The notes under the pieces are model-generated. The model had not been told where the DNA came from. It saw nothing but the letters and a program-made list of their open reading frames with translations, and searched no databases. From assembly GCF_021166585.1 (NCBI RefSeq), contig NZ_JAJOZE010000002.1, positions 186,001 to 250,000 of the forward strand: 64,000 nucleotides of DNA. Direction: 5' to 3'. Position 1 is the stretch's first letter. Every line of letters starts with the position of its first letter. Source of the stretch: Metabacillus kandeliae. GTDB lineage: Bacteria > Bacillota > Bacilli > Bacillales > Bacillaceae. A program made the position numbers and the translations under genes. This document shows, one piece after another, positions 51,026 through 60,722 of the stretch.

Positions 51026-52684
51026 TTATTTCAACCCGGCCGACAAATCCTTCAGCTGCTGCATAAGTTTTTCTCTGGCAGAACTTGGCGCAGGCGATTC
51101 CTGTCCACCCCATGTTTCTTCTTCCAACAATTCCTCTTCGGCTAGTTCATTCCATTCTTCTTCATCCAGCAGTTCCTCTTCGGCCAACTCGTTCCATTCT
51201 TCATCCAACTGTTCCTCTTCGGCCAGTTCAGTCCATTCTTCTTCCAGCAGTTCCTCTTCGGCTAGTTCATCCCATGCCTCTTCATCCAGCAGTTCCTCCT
51301 CGGCCAGTTCGTTCCATTCTTCATCATCAGAGGGATCGATCATCGGCATGCTTTTCACCCATACCTCACAGCCCTGAAACGGATTGGCTGTTCCTAAGAA
51401 AAGGTCTCCGTTTACAGAAGGAAACAGGTTTCGCACACCGTAATTTCTTCCATTGCCAAGGCCGTTTGTTGAAATGGTCTCCCATTTAAATCCATTATCT
51501 GATTTCCAGAGCCCAAAGCCAAAGAGCGGATTTGGGATAGCTGTAATGAAATTCAAGGTAGCCAGAATCACGCTTTCAATTACCCTGAACGGAAGAAAAT
51601 CCGGCAGTTTTTCAAATAAGGCCTGCACGAGAGATTGGACAGAAGGCGGAATAACGACAGACCAGTCAAAGGACCCGGCATAGATGCTCTCTCCGTAGCT
51701 TTGAATCTGCCAGCAGTATGCATTGAATGGATTGCCGAAACCGGATGGATAGACTCCTTCGTTACGGGTTCCAGTAACAGGATCTGTTGCAATGAGCGGC
51801 TTGCTTCCGACCACTACCTGCCACTGGTCATCCGCTCCAATCCGTACAATATCAAATCCTTTAGTGATAACTGGTGTTCCTGAAAGCAGCGGCAGAAACG
51901 GAACCATACCAGTGCCAAGGAAAATGGAGCCGTTGTAGAATGTCATTTCAAATGGAATGATGTTAATGGCGTCTCCTGCGCCCTTATCGACGACAAGCTG
52001 CCATCCAGAGGAAGGATCGCTTCCAATTGTCCGCCATACTTCAAAGCCGCCCTGCTTTGCCAGGCCAATATATAGATGCCCAAATATGCTGATCATGCTT
52101 GTAATTTCGCCAGTAATCTCAGCAGGCAGCGCGATTTGGTCAAATCCTGATTCCGACTCATTCAGCACATACACTCTTGGTACATTATCGGTCGAGGTCA
52201 ATGGAACTGTTGCAACATACAGTCTGCGAAGATGCTCCACCATAGAGCGGGAAGTGCCGCCCTCCAAACGGGCAAGCTCCGACCAGGACAGCCTCTCTGT
52301 TCGTCGATAAATGATGGCAAATCTGCCGTCGCTCGACGTCGCTGCCGTATACAGCTTCGCAGAGATTCTATTTTGCGGATACTGGATCATAAAACGGAAG
52401 CCAAACGACTTCTCCGTTGTTTTAAAATCCAGCTCCCAGTCTGTACTGCCGTCCTTTTTCACGCGCCAAATTTCTGCCCTGTAATCATCATTCGGCAAAA
52501 AAGAGGCCGGAACCGGCAGCCCAAGCCCGTCAAAGGCCAGATTTGGTATGTTTCTCCCTGTCCCAACGTACAAATACTCTCCAAGCTCGCTCATCGCCCA
52601 GGCATAATCATTCTGTCTTGCATCAGCCGTCTCTTCAGAAAATCCGTTAATCGGCGTGATCTTCATAAATTTGCTGAAATCCAT
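51026..52684 (-). CDS. Propeller-like protein with acidic C-terminal tandem repeats
   Basis: This 552-aa protein is started at ATG 52684 (GTG at 52687 possible; GGGAG upstream). Residues ~20-450 show repeated YVGTG, LYIGLAK, SIFLGTGM, SIYAGSFDW, DLFLGTANPF strands with GFEVWRT/GCEVWVK blocks, typical of a beta-propeller. Residues ~455-528 are five tandem copies of a 13-15-residue unit EEWNELAEEELLDE. There is no signal peptide. No family is recognised with certainty. The repeats are very acidic and could bind metal ions or a basic partner. Confidence 0.7.
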   Translation of the reverse strand: MDFSKFMKITPINGFSEETADARQNDYAWAMSELGEYLYVGTGRNIPNLAFDGLGLPVPASFLPNDDYRAEIWRVKKDGSTDWELDFKTTEKSFGFRFMIQYPQNRISAKLYTAATSSDGRFAIIYRRTERLSWSELARLEGGTSRSMVEHLRRLYVATVPLTSTDNVPRVYVLNESESGFDQIALPAEITGEITSMISIFGHLYIGLAKQGGFEVWRTIGSDPSSGWQLVVDKGAGDAINIIPFEMTFYNGSIFLGTGMVPFLPLLSGTPVITKGFDIVRIGADDQWQVVVGSKPLIATDPVTGTRNEGVYPSGFGNPFNAYCWQIQSYGESIYAGSFDWSVVIPPSVQSLVQALFEKLPDFLPFRVIESVILATLNFITAIPNPLFGFGLWKSDNGFKWETISTNGLGNGRNYGVRNLFPSVNGDLFLGTANPFQGCEVWVKSMPMIDPSDDEEWNELAEEELLDEEAWDELAEEELLEEEWTELAEEEQLDEEWNELAEEELLDEEEWNELAEEELLEEETWGGQESPAPSSAREKLMQQLKDLSAGLK

Positions 52685-52787
52685 CACCCTGCTCCCTTCC
52701 CATTCGCTTACCTTACAGCTTATGTGAACAGGCTGTTATGGACAGGGCTTGTGAAGGAGGGGAACGGCGGATATATACTGTCCCTGC

Positions 52788-53399
52788 TTATTTACTCTCC
52801 AGCACTATTTTGTCTGCTTCAGCGTTGGCGGGGTTCGGCATGTCAATTGGGCCTTGAAAAACAGCCGTAATTTTATCTCCTGCCTTGATATCCTCTGCGT
52901 TTTTGCTTTTGAGCCAAATCATGGGGGCAGCCGCTTTTACCACGATGTCTTGAGCAGACAGATCTTTTACCTGCTCATACTCTGAGAATGTCATATTTTC
53001 CCCAAGCAGCACCCTGCCCTTTTCCGTTTTCAGGACATATCCGCTGGCAAGCATTTCATTTGTTTTTCGGACCTTCAAGGGTTTGGCTCCACCCGGGAAA
53101 GAGGCGTCCTCGCTATCTCCCTTAACAGTTACTTGCACCTTTTCCCCTTCCCTTAAAGCAGATGTGTCCCGATCCAGCATCCAGTAAAGCTTGTATCTCT
53201 TTGGATCGATTCCGTTCATTATTTCTCCCGTCGTTTTGCCTTTCAGCTCTACATATTTCTCAACAGGAATAACAGCAAATAGGAAACGGGTTTTTTCGAC
53301 TTTGAAAATATAGCCTTCAAGTGTCCTTTCAGTTCCGCATCCGCTCATGACGATTCCTATCAGCAGCACACTCAGAATTAAATATAATGATTTCTTCAT
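52788..53399 (-). CDS. Lipoprotein with two DUF3221-like domains
   Basis: The start is taken at ATG 53399 (a GTG at 53408 lies too close to AAGGGG), giving 203 aa. Signal peptide and lipobox Val-Met-Ser-Gly-Cys (Cys ~20). Two similar beta domains follow: GYIFKVEKTRFLFAVIP and GYVLKTEKGRVLLGENM, each ending in a VTVKGDSED or ITAVFQGPID strand, as in DUF3221. Role unknown. Confidence 0.7.
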   Translation of the reverse strand: MKKSLYLILSVLLIGIVMSGCGTERTLEGYIFKVEKTRFLFAVIPVEKYVELKGKTTGEIMNGIDPKRYKLYWMLDRDTSALREGEKVQVTVKGDSEDASFPGGAKPLKVRKTNEMLASGYVLKTEKGRVLLGENMTFSEYEQVKDLSAQDIVVKAAAPMIWLKSKNAEDIKAGDKITAVFQGPIDMPNPANAEADKIVLESK

Positions 53400-53475
53400 C
53401 CATTCCACTGCCCCTTTCTGCTTCTAATTAACAAGACGCAGCCGGCAGGAAAAACGTTACCTTTTTTTGGTAAAA

Positions 53476-53528
53476 TAAAAAAGCTATTTCAGATGTTGAC
53501 CATAGACCACAATCTGAAATAGCTCTTT
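53476..53528. terminator. Bidirectional terminator
   Basis: AAAGCTATTTCAGAT pairs with ATCTGAAATAGCTCTTT over about 15 bp, loop ~17. It lies after the DUF4083 gene. Confidence 0.75.
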
Positions 53529-53538
53529 CGCTTGTTTA

Positions 53539-53712
53539 TCAATCATGCCTCTTCTCCAGCAATTTTCCCAGCTTTTCTTCAATTGAATGTAAACGCTCAT
53601 TCTGCTTTTTCATGGAACGGGCAAAACCCGCGATTATGACAATCACGAAAATGACCACCATAATGGCAATCAGCTGAAAAATAATATCTCCAATATTCCA
53701 ATGAGCTCCCAT
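53539..53712 (-). CDS. DUF4083-like small membrane protein
   Basis: This is a 57-aa gene. GAGAGGCAGACA precedes ATG 53712. The product opens GAHWNIGDIIFQLIAI, has one membrane helix (about 9-30), then ARSMKKQNERLHSIEEKLGKLLEKRHD, a charged helix. This is the layout of DUF4083 small proteins. The gene has its own ribosome site and a strong terminator. Confidence 0.75.
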   Translation of the reverse strand: MGAHWNIGDIIFQLIAIMVVIFVIVIIAGFARSMKKQNERLHSIEEKLGKLLEKRHD

Positions 53713-53799
53713 TGTGTCTGCCTCTCTTTTTTCTAATGTACTATTGTATACAGCGACGGCATAAGGCTATATCAATCTCTTGAAAATTCAGCTTTCCAT

Positions 53800-54267
53800 T
53801 CAAGAAACCTTGCTCATCGCGCATATCAAATCATTAATATAGGAACAAAGCTCTTCTAAGTGATCTTCTCCGACTTCGTCCTTCTGGAACTGGCGCAAAA
53901 ACGCCGTGTGGCTTTTATAAGCTTCTATGTAATCGGCTGCAGTCTCTTTTAGGGGCACCTTAATGGCTTCCTTTTGCTCTCTGGCAATTTTGATGAGGCA
54001 GATTTCGCTGTTATGCTTTTTCATTATGAGGGAATTTCCTGCTCCATATCCTTCGTGAATGGAGGGTTCTCCAGCCAGGATAAGGTTTTTCATTCGATCA
54101 GCCAGGTCTGCCAGTGTTAATTGATGATGCTTTGTGTAAAATTCAATGCTTTGCCCGCGGTAAAGAAAGTGAATCGTTGCGCTAAGCTCCAATATTTTTG
54201 ACCAATGCACCTCGCCGGAATGAATTTTCCTCAGGGAATCGTCCGCTTCTAACAGAATCTTAATCAC
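53800..54267 (-). CDS. Hypothetical soluble protein
   Basis: This 155-aa protein starts at GTG after GGAGG (spacing about 11). It is alpha/beta in the first half (EIHFLYRGQSIEFYTKHH-like strand pair, GAGNSLIMKKHNSEICLIKI) and helical in the second (AADYIEAYKSHTAFLRQFQ). No family is recognised. Confidence 0.55.
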   Translation of the reverse strand: MIKILLEADDSLRKIHSGEVHWSKILELSATIHFLYRGQSIEFYTKHHQLTLADLADRMKNLILAGEPSIHEGYGAGNSLIMKKHNSEICLIKIAREQKEAIKVPLKETAADYIEAYKSHTAFLRQFQKDEVGEDHLEELCSYINDLICAMSKVS

Positions 54268-54443
54268 ACAAACATACGCCTCCAGTCCTTCTGCATCTAT
54301 GCTATAGAAGCTAATTCCCCGTTATTTGGAAGTTCAATCCAATTTTACTTTCATTATTTTTCTGTGCCAGTTTGTTTATATTTTTCACCAATAATGTAAC
54401 CAAATTAAGGAAGATGCGTCAAAACATAATAAAGAGGTGCTTG

Positions 54444-54887
54444 ATGAAGAAAATACCATTATTCTTTTTAATGCTTTTTGCACTCGTCAGTTTATCAGCC
54501 TGTGCTGAAAAAATGCTATATGAAGCTGATTATCCAGAAAAAACACTAAATGAAACTGTAAATATAAAAAATCATAAGGTGACTAAAATTGTCTTTGAAG
54601 ACGGCAGAGGCCGAAATCATCCGTTTTTCCTTGCCGACCAGCAAAAGATTTCGGAATTTATTAAAATGATGGACGGAGTTGTGATAAAAAAAGAAAATTC
54701 CCATGAACCCAGTGCAGGCTGGACGCACTCGGCTTACTTTTACAGCGGCAATAAAAAGCTTTTCCACATCGTGTTTAACAACCCCCTGCAAATAGATAAT
54801 GATTCCTATGTTGTTGTGAGCGGACAGCTAGAACCAAAGGAGCTGGATGAGTTTATTAAATCCGCTGACCCGGACTGGAAGTTCTAA
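54444..54887 (+). CDS. Hypothetical lipoprotein
   Basis: Starting at ATG 54444 after AAAGAGGTGCTTG gives 147 aa; farther in-frame starts lack a site. The signal peptide has lipobox Leu-Ser-Ala-Cys (Cys ~20). The mature domain has VTKIVFEDGRGRNHPF, ISEFIKMMDGVVIKKE and a beta-rich end with HIVFNNPLQIDNDSYVVV. It resembles small Bacillus envelope lipoproteins of unknown role. Confidence 0.65.
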   Translation: MKKIPLFFLMLFALVSLSACAEKMLYEADYPEKTLNETVNIKNHKVTKIVFEDGRGRNHPFFLADQQKISEFIKMMDGVVIKKENSHEPSAGWTHSAYFYSGNKKLFHIVFNNPLQIDNDSYVVVSGQLEPKELDEFIKSADPDWKF

Positions 54888-54894
54888 TAATCTT

Positions 54895-55860
54895 TTAAAG
54901 CCTTAATAGTATTTTTCCGCGGTAATTCCGGCTTTCTGCCAGGCGATGAGCTTCTGCGGCATCTTCCAATTTAAACACATCAGCAATAGATAGTTCCGCC
55001 TGGCCTGAGGCAAACAGTTCAATCACCTTTGCAGCAGGTGCAGCCAAGCGCCCCGGATCGTGCTTTCGTGTTGTTCCAAGACTGAATCCTTTAATACTCC
55101 GGCAGCTGTTATGTACATCACTCGTTTTAATGGTGCCCGCCTGTCCGCTGCTGTTTCCGAATTGAACAAGCGTCCCGTAAAGCGCAAGACAGTCCAGGCT
55201 CTTACCCGTCACCTCTCCGGCGACGGAGTCAAAAATTACATTTGCACCAGCCCCATCGGTCAGGCTGTTCACTTCTTCTGCAAACGTGTCATATGTAAAA
55301 ACTTTATCAGCACCCAGCTTTCTGACGTAATCTTCTTTTTCCAAACTCCCGACAGTTCCGATGATGCGCCCTACGCCCGCAAGCTTTGCCAGCTGCACAA
55401 GCATGGAGCCTGCTCCGCCTGCTGCACTGTGGACAACGATACAATCCGTTTCCTTTACCTGCCCGATTTCATGCAGCAGGATATAGCCTAAAATAGAAAC
55501 AGTCGGCATCGCTGCAGCCTGCTCAAATGAGAGCGTGTCCGGAATTTTGAAAACCAGTTGTTCATTTGCCGCTGCATACTCGGCATAGGAACCGTTCATT
55601 GGAAAAGCCACTACCCTGTCTCCTTTTGAAAAAACAGTGCTTTCGCCAGCCTCTTCAATCGTCCCAGCGCAGTCAAGCCCGAGAATTTGTGGAAACTTCC
55701 CCTCCCCTTTTTTGCCATTACGCTTCTTAATATCTGCATAGTTCACACTGGTATAATGGACTTTGATTAGTACTTCTTTTTCACCAATAGCCGGTTTTTC
55801 TATACTTGAGTATGTCAGCACACTCGCATCGCCAAATTCATCCTGAATGATGGCTTTCAT
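54895..55860 (-). CDS. Quinone oxidoreductase-like (MDR superfamily)
   Basis: In this 321-aa protein the N-terminal GroES-like part (ADIKKRNGKKGEG, GLDCAGTIEEAGES, GDRVVAF) lacks the zinc-binding Cys/His set. The Rossmann part has VHSAAGGAGSMLVQLAKLAG, an AAGGxG-type motif that prefers NADPH. It is thus a zinc-free reductase of quinones or enones. AAGGGGGAGATATAC precedes the ATG. Confidence 0.88.
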   Translation of the reverse strand: MKAIIQDEFGDASVLTYSSIEKPAIGEKEVLIKVHYTSVNYADIKKRNGKKGEGKFPQILGLDCAGTIEEAGESTVFSKGDRVVAFPMNGSYAEYAAANEQLVFKIPDTLSFEQAAAMPTVSILGYILLHEIGQVKETDCIVVHSAAGGAGSMLVQLAKLAGVGRIIGTVGSLEKEDYVRKLGADKVFTYDTFAEEVNSLTDGAGANVIFDSVAGEVTGKSLDCLALYGTLVQFGNSSGQAGTIKTSDVHNSCRSIKGFSLGTTRKHDPGRLAAPAAKVIELFASGQAELSIADVFKLEDAAEAHRLAESRNYRGKILLRL

Positions 55861-55917
55861 GTATATCTCCCCCTTTAACAGAAATCGGAGGCCAAGTAAT
55901 GGCCTCCTGAAAAACGC

Positions 55918-57660
55918 CTACCCATTCATCTCCAGCTGCATGTTATATAAATACGCATAAGTGCCATTTTGGGCGGCGAGCTCTTCATGTGTTCCCTGCT
56001 CTTCAATGCCTCCGTCCGTTAGAACGATAATCCGTTTAGCATTGCGCACTGTGGATAACCTGTGGGCAATGACGAAAGTGGTCCTGTTTTCCGAAAGCAG
56101 ATCCAGCGATTCCTTGACGACCCGCTCACTTTCGTTGTCAAGTGCGCTTGTGGCTTCATCAAAAATGAGAATTGGCGGATTTTTCAAGAGAACGCGGGCG
56201 ATGCTGAGCCTCTGCTTCTGCCCGCCTGACAGCTTGACGCCCCTCTGTCCGATGTCTGTGCTGTATCCTTCAGGAAGCGCCATGATGAACTCGTGGGCAT
56301 TGGCCCTTTTTGCAGCCTCCACGATCTCCCATTCGCTTGCCTCTGGTTTTCCGTAGCGAATATTCTCCAGCACTGTTCCTGCAAACAAATACACATCCTG
56401 CTGTACAACGCCGATCTGCTTTCTCAGCGAATGAAGAGCTATATCCTTTATATTGATGCCGTCAAGCAGCACTGCTCCCTCGTTCACCTCATAAAAGCGC
56501 GGAATCAGCGAGCACAGAGTAGTTTTCCCTGCACCGGAAGGGCCAACAAGTGCCACGAACTCTCCCGCTTTCACATCCAGTGATAAATTGTGCAGAACAT
56601 CCCGGCTGTGCCCTTCATAACCGAACGACACATTTTGAAAGGTGACATTTCCTCTCACATCAGCCAATTCAATGGCATCCGGGGAATCCTTGATCTCCGG
56701 TTTTTGCTTCAGCATTTCCATAAAACGCTCGAAGCCAGTTATACCTTCCTGGTAAATGGTCGTCATCCCCGTCAGTTTCTGTATCGGTTCAACAAGGAAG
56801 CCAACGTACAGCAAAAATGTGATCATGTCAGCTAAATCAAGTGAGGCATTCACAATGGAAGCCCCGCCGATAATGATGACCGTCAGCGTCACAAGCTGGA
56901 TGAACAAGTCCATTCCATTGGAGAGGTAAGCCTCATTCCGGTAGGTGTCTTTCCGGCTTTCAAGAAACCGGAAATTTTCGCGTGCAAATTGGTTTTTTTC
57001 CATTTCTTCATTCGCAAACGATTGAACAACCCTGATGCCGGACAAGCTGTCCTCCAGCCTGGCATTTATACCGCTGATTCTTTCCTTGTTTCTCTTATAC
57101 GTTTTATTGAGCTTTTTATTAAAATACCAAGCGTAAAGCCCCATCACAGGCAAAAAGAGAAAAACTGCCAGTGTCAGCTGCACATTAATGGTCAACAGGA
57201 TGATGAATGTGCCGATAAACCGGATGGAATACCGGAAATAATCCTCTGGCCCGTGATGATACAGCTCTGAAAGCCAGAAAAGATCATTCGTCATCCGGCT
57301 CATGAGCTGCCCTGTTTTTTGCTGATCATAAAAAGAATAGGACAAGGTTTGGAGATGATCAAACAGCTCCTGCCGCATATCGCTTTCCATCATGGCCCCC
57401 ATCCGGTGGCCATGATAATCCGTAAAGTAATGGCAAAACGCCTGCACAAGCAGAAGCCCAAGCATCACCGCACCAATCATCATGATTTTGCCAAGCGCAT
57501 GTTGAAGATCTCCTTCCAGCACATCTTTAGTGACATAACGTGTCAGAAGCGGATAAACAAGCGATATGCCCGATACAAGGGCTGTGCAGCCCATAATGGT
57601 TAAAAACAGCCTCAAATAAGGCTTATAATAAGAAAGAAACTTTTTGTATTTGCTAGTCAT
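55918..57660 (-). CDS. ABC exporter, fused membrane and ATPase domains
   Basis: In this 580-aa protein six membrane helices (residues 15-300) are followed by an ATPase domain. Walker A is at 373-381 (GPSGAGKTT), signature LSGGQ at 477-481 and Walker B ILIFDEATSALD at 497-508. It is a half-transporter that must dimerise and resembles B. subtilis YwjA/YfiB-type multidrug or lipid exporters. There is no partner gene next to it, so a homodimer is likely. ATAAAGGGGCAGCAGA precedes the ATG. Confidence 0.88.
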   Translation of the reverse strand: MTSKYKKFLSYYKPYLRLFLTIMGCTALVSGISLVYPLLTRYVTKDVLEGDLQHALGKIMMIGAVMLGLLLVQAFCHYFTDYHGHRMGAMMESDMRQELFDHLQTLSYSFYDQQKTGQLMSRMTNDLFWLSELYHHGPEDYFRYSIRFIGTFIILLTINVQLTLAVFLFLPVMGLYAWYFNKKLNKTYKRNKERISGINARLEDSLSGIRVVQSFANEEMEKNQFARENFRFLESRKDTYRNEAYLSNGMDLFIQLVTLTVIIIGGASIVNASLDLADMITFLLYVGFLVEPIQKLTGMTTIYQEGITGFERFMEMLKQKPEIKDSPDAIELADVRGNVTFQNVSFGYEGHSRDVLHNLSLDVKAGEFVALVGPSGAGKTTLCSLIPRFYEVNEGAVLLDGINIKDIALHSLRKQIGVVQQDVYLFAGTVLENIRYGKPEASEWEIVEAAKRANAHEFIMALPEGYSTDIGQRGVKLSGGQKQRLSIARVLLKNPPILIFDEATSALDNESERVVKESLDLLSENRTTFVIAHRLSTVRNAKRIIVLTDGGIEEQGTHEELAAQNGTYAYLYNMQLEMNG

Positions 57661-57884
57661 TCTGCTGCCCCTTTATATTCGCTTTTTCACAAGGCGCATA
57701 TAAGGGGGGAACCCATTTATAACTGGCTAAATGAATGCCGCACCCTTATATGTTAGTCCGATGCTCATTCTTTTGTTTTTCATTTTATTTCCTCCTTAGT
57801 GTTGGTTATTTACAGTATACGAAATTTTCCAAAATCTTTATATATAGAGTGACGAAAAAGAAAGAGATAATTTTCCAGAAAGCA

Positions 57885-57915
57885 AGAAAAAAAGCCCCTA
57901 ACCAAGGGGCTTTCT
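57885..57915 (-). terminator. Terminator for the alcohol dehydrogenase gene
   Basis: AAAGCCCCT/AGGGGCTTT stem with a T-run on the minus strand. The gap 57661-57884 also holds inverted CCCTTTATAT/ATATAAGGGG segments near the ABC start. Confidence 0.8.
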
Positions 57916-57916
57916 T

Positions 57917-59080
57917 CTACAAGCATGAATTCAAAATATCTCTGACACTTTCCCGGTTCATTTCTTTATACGTGCCGACGCCCGGTTTAATAAATGTTTT
58001 CTCCACAATCGCATCAAACTCTCGATCGTCAATGCCGTAATCCTTCAAAGTACTTGGAGCACCGAGTGAGTTCCAGAAGTCACGGAGTGCCTTTGCTCCT
58101 TCTTTTGCAACTTCGCTTTCGTCCTTCCCTTCAGGTGAAATGCCAAAGACGTTCACAGCAAGCTTTTTCACTTTGGATGGATCCTCTTTCAGGACATGCT
58201 CCAGCCAGTTCGGGAAAAGAATCGCAAGCCCTCCGCCATGAGGAATATCGTAGATGGCAGAAATGGCGTGCTCAATCCGGTGCGTTGCCCAGTCGCCGCC
58301 GTCTGTTCCATTGGCGAGAGAACCATTGAATGCGGTTGTGCTGATATACATCATTGTTTCTCTATGCTCAAAAGAATGCAAGTCATTCAAAAGCTTTGGT
58401 CCTGTTTCGATCGCTGTCCGCAGCAGTGATTCAATAAACCCGTCAATCATCGGGGTATTTTCTGTGCGGTGAAAGTACGATTCCAGCGCATGCGACATGC
58501 TGTCTACAATGCCGTATACCGTTTGATCGCGCGGCACAGAAAACGTGTAGCCTGGATCCAGTATCGAAAATGCCGGGAACACAAGCGGCGAACTCCAGCC
58601 AAGCTTGTCCTTTGTCTCCCAGTTGGTGATCACTGAAACATCGTTCATTTCAGACCCTGTTGCTGCAAGAGTGAGAACTGTTCCAAACGGGAGAACCTCT
58701 GTAATGGGAGCTTTTCTCGTAATAAGATCCCAGGCGTCCCCTTCATATTTGGCACCTGCTGAAATGGCTTTCGTGCAGTCAATCACACTGCCGCCGCCAA
58801 CAGCGAGCAGGATATCAATGCCTTCTGTTCTGCAGATTTCCACACCTCTATGGACAGTTGAAAGACGGGGGTTTGGCTCTACACCTGAGAGCTCAAAAAC
58901 CTTGGCATCAATTTTCTGCAATTCCGCCATGACATCATCATATACGCCGTTCTTTTTAATGCTGCCGCCGCCATAGACGATCAGCACCTTCACGCCTTTT
59001 TCCAGCACAGCAGACAGCTGCCGGACTTCCCCTTTTCCGAAATAAAGCTTCGTTGGGTTATATTGTAAGAATGTATTCAT
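57917..59080 (-). CDS. Iron-containing alcohol dehydrogenase (YugJ/BdhA-like)
   Basis: The start is placed at ATG 59080 after AGAGGTGCACAAT, giving 387 aa. [15 protein letters not shown] is the NAD(P) phosphate-binding loop and [15 protein letters not shown] the conserved block. Metal ligands Asp and His fall in [34 protein letters not shown] and further on. It reduces aldehydes such as butyraldehyde or methylglyoxal-type compounds with NAD(P)H. Confidence 0.9.
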   Translation of the reverse strand: MNTFLQYNPTKLYFGKGEVRQLSAVLEKGVKVLIVYGGGSIKKNGVYDDVMAELQKIDAKVFELSGVEPNPRLSTVHRGVEICRTEGIDILLAVGGGSVIDCTKAISAGAKYEGDAWDLITRKAPITEVLPFGTVLTLAATGSEMNDVSVITNWETKDKLGWSSPLVFPAFSILDPGYTFSVPRDQTVYGIVDSMSHALESYFHRTENTPMIDGFIESLLRTAIETGPKLLNDLHSFEHRETMMYISTTAFNGSLANGTDGGDWATHRIEHAISAIYDIPHGGGLAILFPNWLEHVLKEDPSKVKKLAVNVFGISPEGKDESEVAKEGAKALRDFWNSLGAPSTLKDYGIDDREFDAIVEKTFIKPGVGTYKEMNRESVRDILNSCL

Positions 59081-59233
59081 ATTGTGCACCTCTGTTTTTA
59101 TTTATCGGTCTTATTCTAGCATAATAATAGTCTCCATTATGATGCGTAGTTTCGATCACAATAATCAGGAATTCCGATTTAACATGGCAGGGAAAGAAAA
59201 GATATAATAGAGGCAATACATAATCATAAGAAT

Positions 59234-59632
59234 TTGAAGGGGAATAGAGGACATGATCCAAATCGCACCATGGAAAAAGGAAATCTCGGCCTGCTTTTTC
59301 AGCTTAATTCCCCTGTCATGACCGTGCATCTCGGCGGTCCTGAATCAGAAGAACAAGTCTATAAGAGACACGAGCGGTATCTGGAACTAGATGAGAAGGG
59401 AAAAATGTATTGTATTCTGTATGAAGGGAAAACTGCCGGTGCGATTGGGTTCTGGGGCCTCCCTTTTATTCGTTTCTTTCTCTATTTCGGGGCTCTTTGG
59501 CATTTCTCCTTTTTTCAAGTTAGAGTATAGTTGGAGACTCTTAAGGTATGCTGTCCCTGTACCGTCCTTATTTTTCTATCACAAACCGCCGGTTTCAAAG
59601 TTGACTTTATCCAACTCCCCGGCGGACAATAA
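59234..59632 (+). pseudogene. Decayed GNAT acetyltransferase
   Basis: ATG 59253 after AGAGG encodes MIQIAPWKK, then an A-run (59274-59278) shifts the frame. The GNAT sequence GNLGLLFQLNSPVMTVHLGGPESEEQVYKRHERYLELDEKGKMY...AGAIGFW continues in the -1 frame, stop at 59530. One extra A would repair the first break. After AGAIGFW the acetyl-CoA motif expected in this family is missing and a hydrophobic missense tail follows. A short in-frame stretch (TAGFKVDFIQLPGGQ, stop 59630-59632) may be a leftover C-terminus. Two lesions make a working enzyme unlikely. Confidence 0.6.
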
Positions 59633-59670
59633 AGCTTTATAAACTACTCAATAACATTCAGGAGGCTTCT

Positions 59671-60687
59671 ATGCTAACGATCGGTTATATTGGAAATGGA
59701 AAAAGCACGAACAGATATCATCTGCCGTTTGTCTTGCAGAGAGATAACATAAAGGTCAAAACCATTTATCAGCGGAATCCTGACCATGAGAGCTGGGACC
59801 GGATTGCAGGCGTAACTTATACTTCTCAGCTGGATGAATTATTAAATGACAAGGACATTCAGCTTGTTGTGGTTTGCACAAAGCATGACAGTCATTATGA
59901 GTACACAAAGTCAGTTTTGGAACATGGTAAGAACTGCCTTGTTGAAAAGCCTTTTATGGAAACCTCAGAACAGGCAAAAGAAATATTTGCGCTCGCAAAA
60001 GAGAAAGGACTGCTCGTTCAAGCGTATCAAAACAGGCGTTTTGACAGTGATTTTTTAACTGTCCAAAAGGTCATGGAAGAAGAAAAAATGGGAGACTTGC
60101 TGGAGCTTGAAATGCATTTTGACTATTATCGCCCCGAGGTTCCTGAGTCGGTTCACGCGTTTAATCCTTTAGAGTCTTTTTTATATGGGCATGGCTGTCA
60201 TACCCTGGATCAGGTCATCAGTCTTTTTGGAAAGCCGGATCACATCCATTATGATGTGAGACAACTATTGGGCGAAGGAAGAATGAATGATTATTTTGAT
60301 CTGGATTTGTATTATGGCAAGCTAAAAGTATCTGTCAAATCCAGTTATTTTAGGCTGAAAGAACGGCCAAGCTTCGTTGTGTACGGGAAAAAAGGAAGCT
60401 TTGTAAAAGAAACGAAAGATCGCCAGGAAGAACATTTAAAGTTGTTCCATATGCCTGATAACAAAGATTTTGGTGTGGATACAATCAGCCATTATGGCGT
60501 CCTGACCTATGTGGACGGGGAAGGAACAATCCATGAAGAAAAAGTGAAATCCGTTCATGGCGATTACGGAAGGGTCTATGACGATTTGTATGAAGCCATT
60601 ATTAATGGAAAAGAGAAAACTATTACAGACGAACAGACACTGCTGCAAATGGAGATTTTGGAAACGGGAATCAAGCATTTGAAGTGA
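59671..60687 (+). CDS. Gfo/Idh/MocA-family oxidoreductase
   Basis: In this 338-aa protein the N-terminal Rossmann domain (LTIGYIGNGKSTNRYHLP) has a GxGxS-like loop altered to IGNGKS. Catalytic Lys93 is in CLVEKPF (Glu92-Lys93-Pro94). YGHGCHTLDQVISLFGKPD follows with the conserved Asp/His. The substrate is probably a sugar, inositol or related polyol; this is unknown. AGGAGGCTTCT precedes the ATG, so the start is certain. Confidence 0.88.
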   Translation: MLTIGYIGNGKSTNRYHLPFVLQRDNIKVKTIYQRNPDHESWDRIAGVTYTSQLDELLNDKDIQLVVVCTKHDSHYEYTKSVLEHGKNCLVEKPFMETSEQAKEIFALAKEKGLLVQAYQNRRFDSDFLTVQKVMEEEKMGDLLELEMHFDYYRPEVPESVHAFNPLESFLYGHGCHTLDQVISLFGKPDHIHYDVRQLLGEGRMNDYFDLDLYYGKLKVSVKSSYFRLKERPSFVVYGKKGSFVKETKDRQEEHLKLFHMPDNKDFGVDTISHYGVLTYVDGEGTIHEEKVKSVHGDYGRVYDDLYEAIINGKEKTITDEQTLLQMEILETGIKHLK

Positions 60688-60695
60688 AAAAGCAA

Positions 60696-60722
60696 AAAGA
60701 GCCGGACATCCGGCTCTTTTTC
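60696..60722. terminator. Bidirectional terminator
   Basis: AAAGAGCCGG/CCGGCTCTTT stem with loop ACAT, between convergent genes. Confidence 0.85.

Noticed and set aside
51018..51377. Ser-rich reading frame on the plus strand
   Set aside because: Antisense of the acidic EEWNELAEEELL repeats; no ribosome site.
57661..57760. CCCTTTATAT/ATATAAGGGG segments as another 21-bp array
   Set aside because: Spacings between the three segments are uneven (about 28 and 47), so they are only inverted words near a start region.
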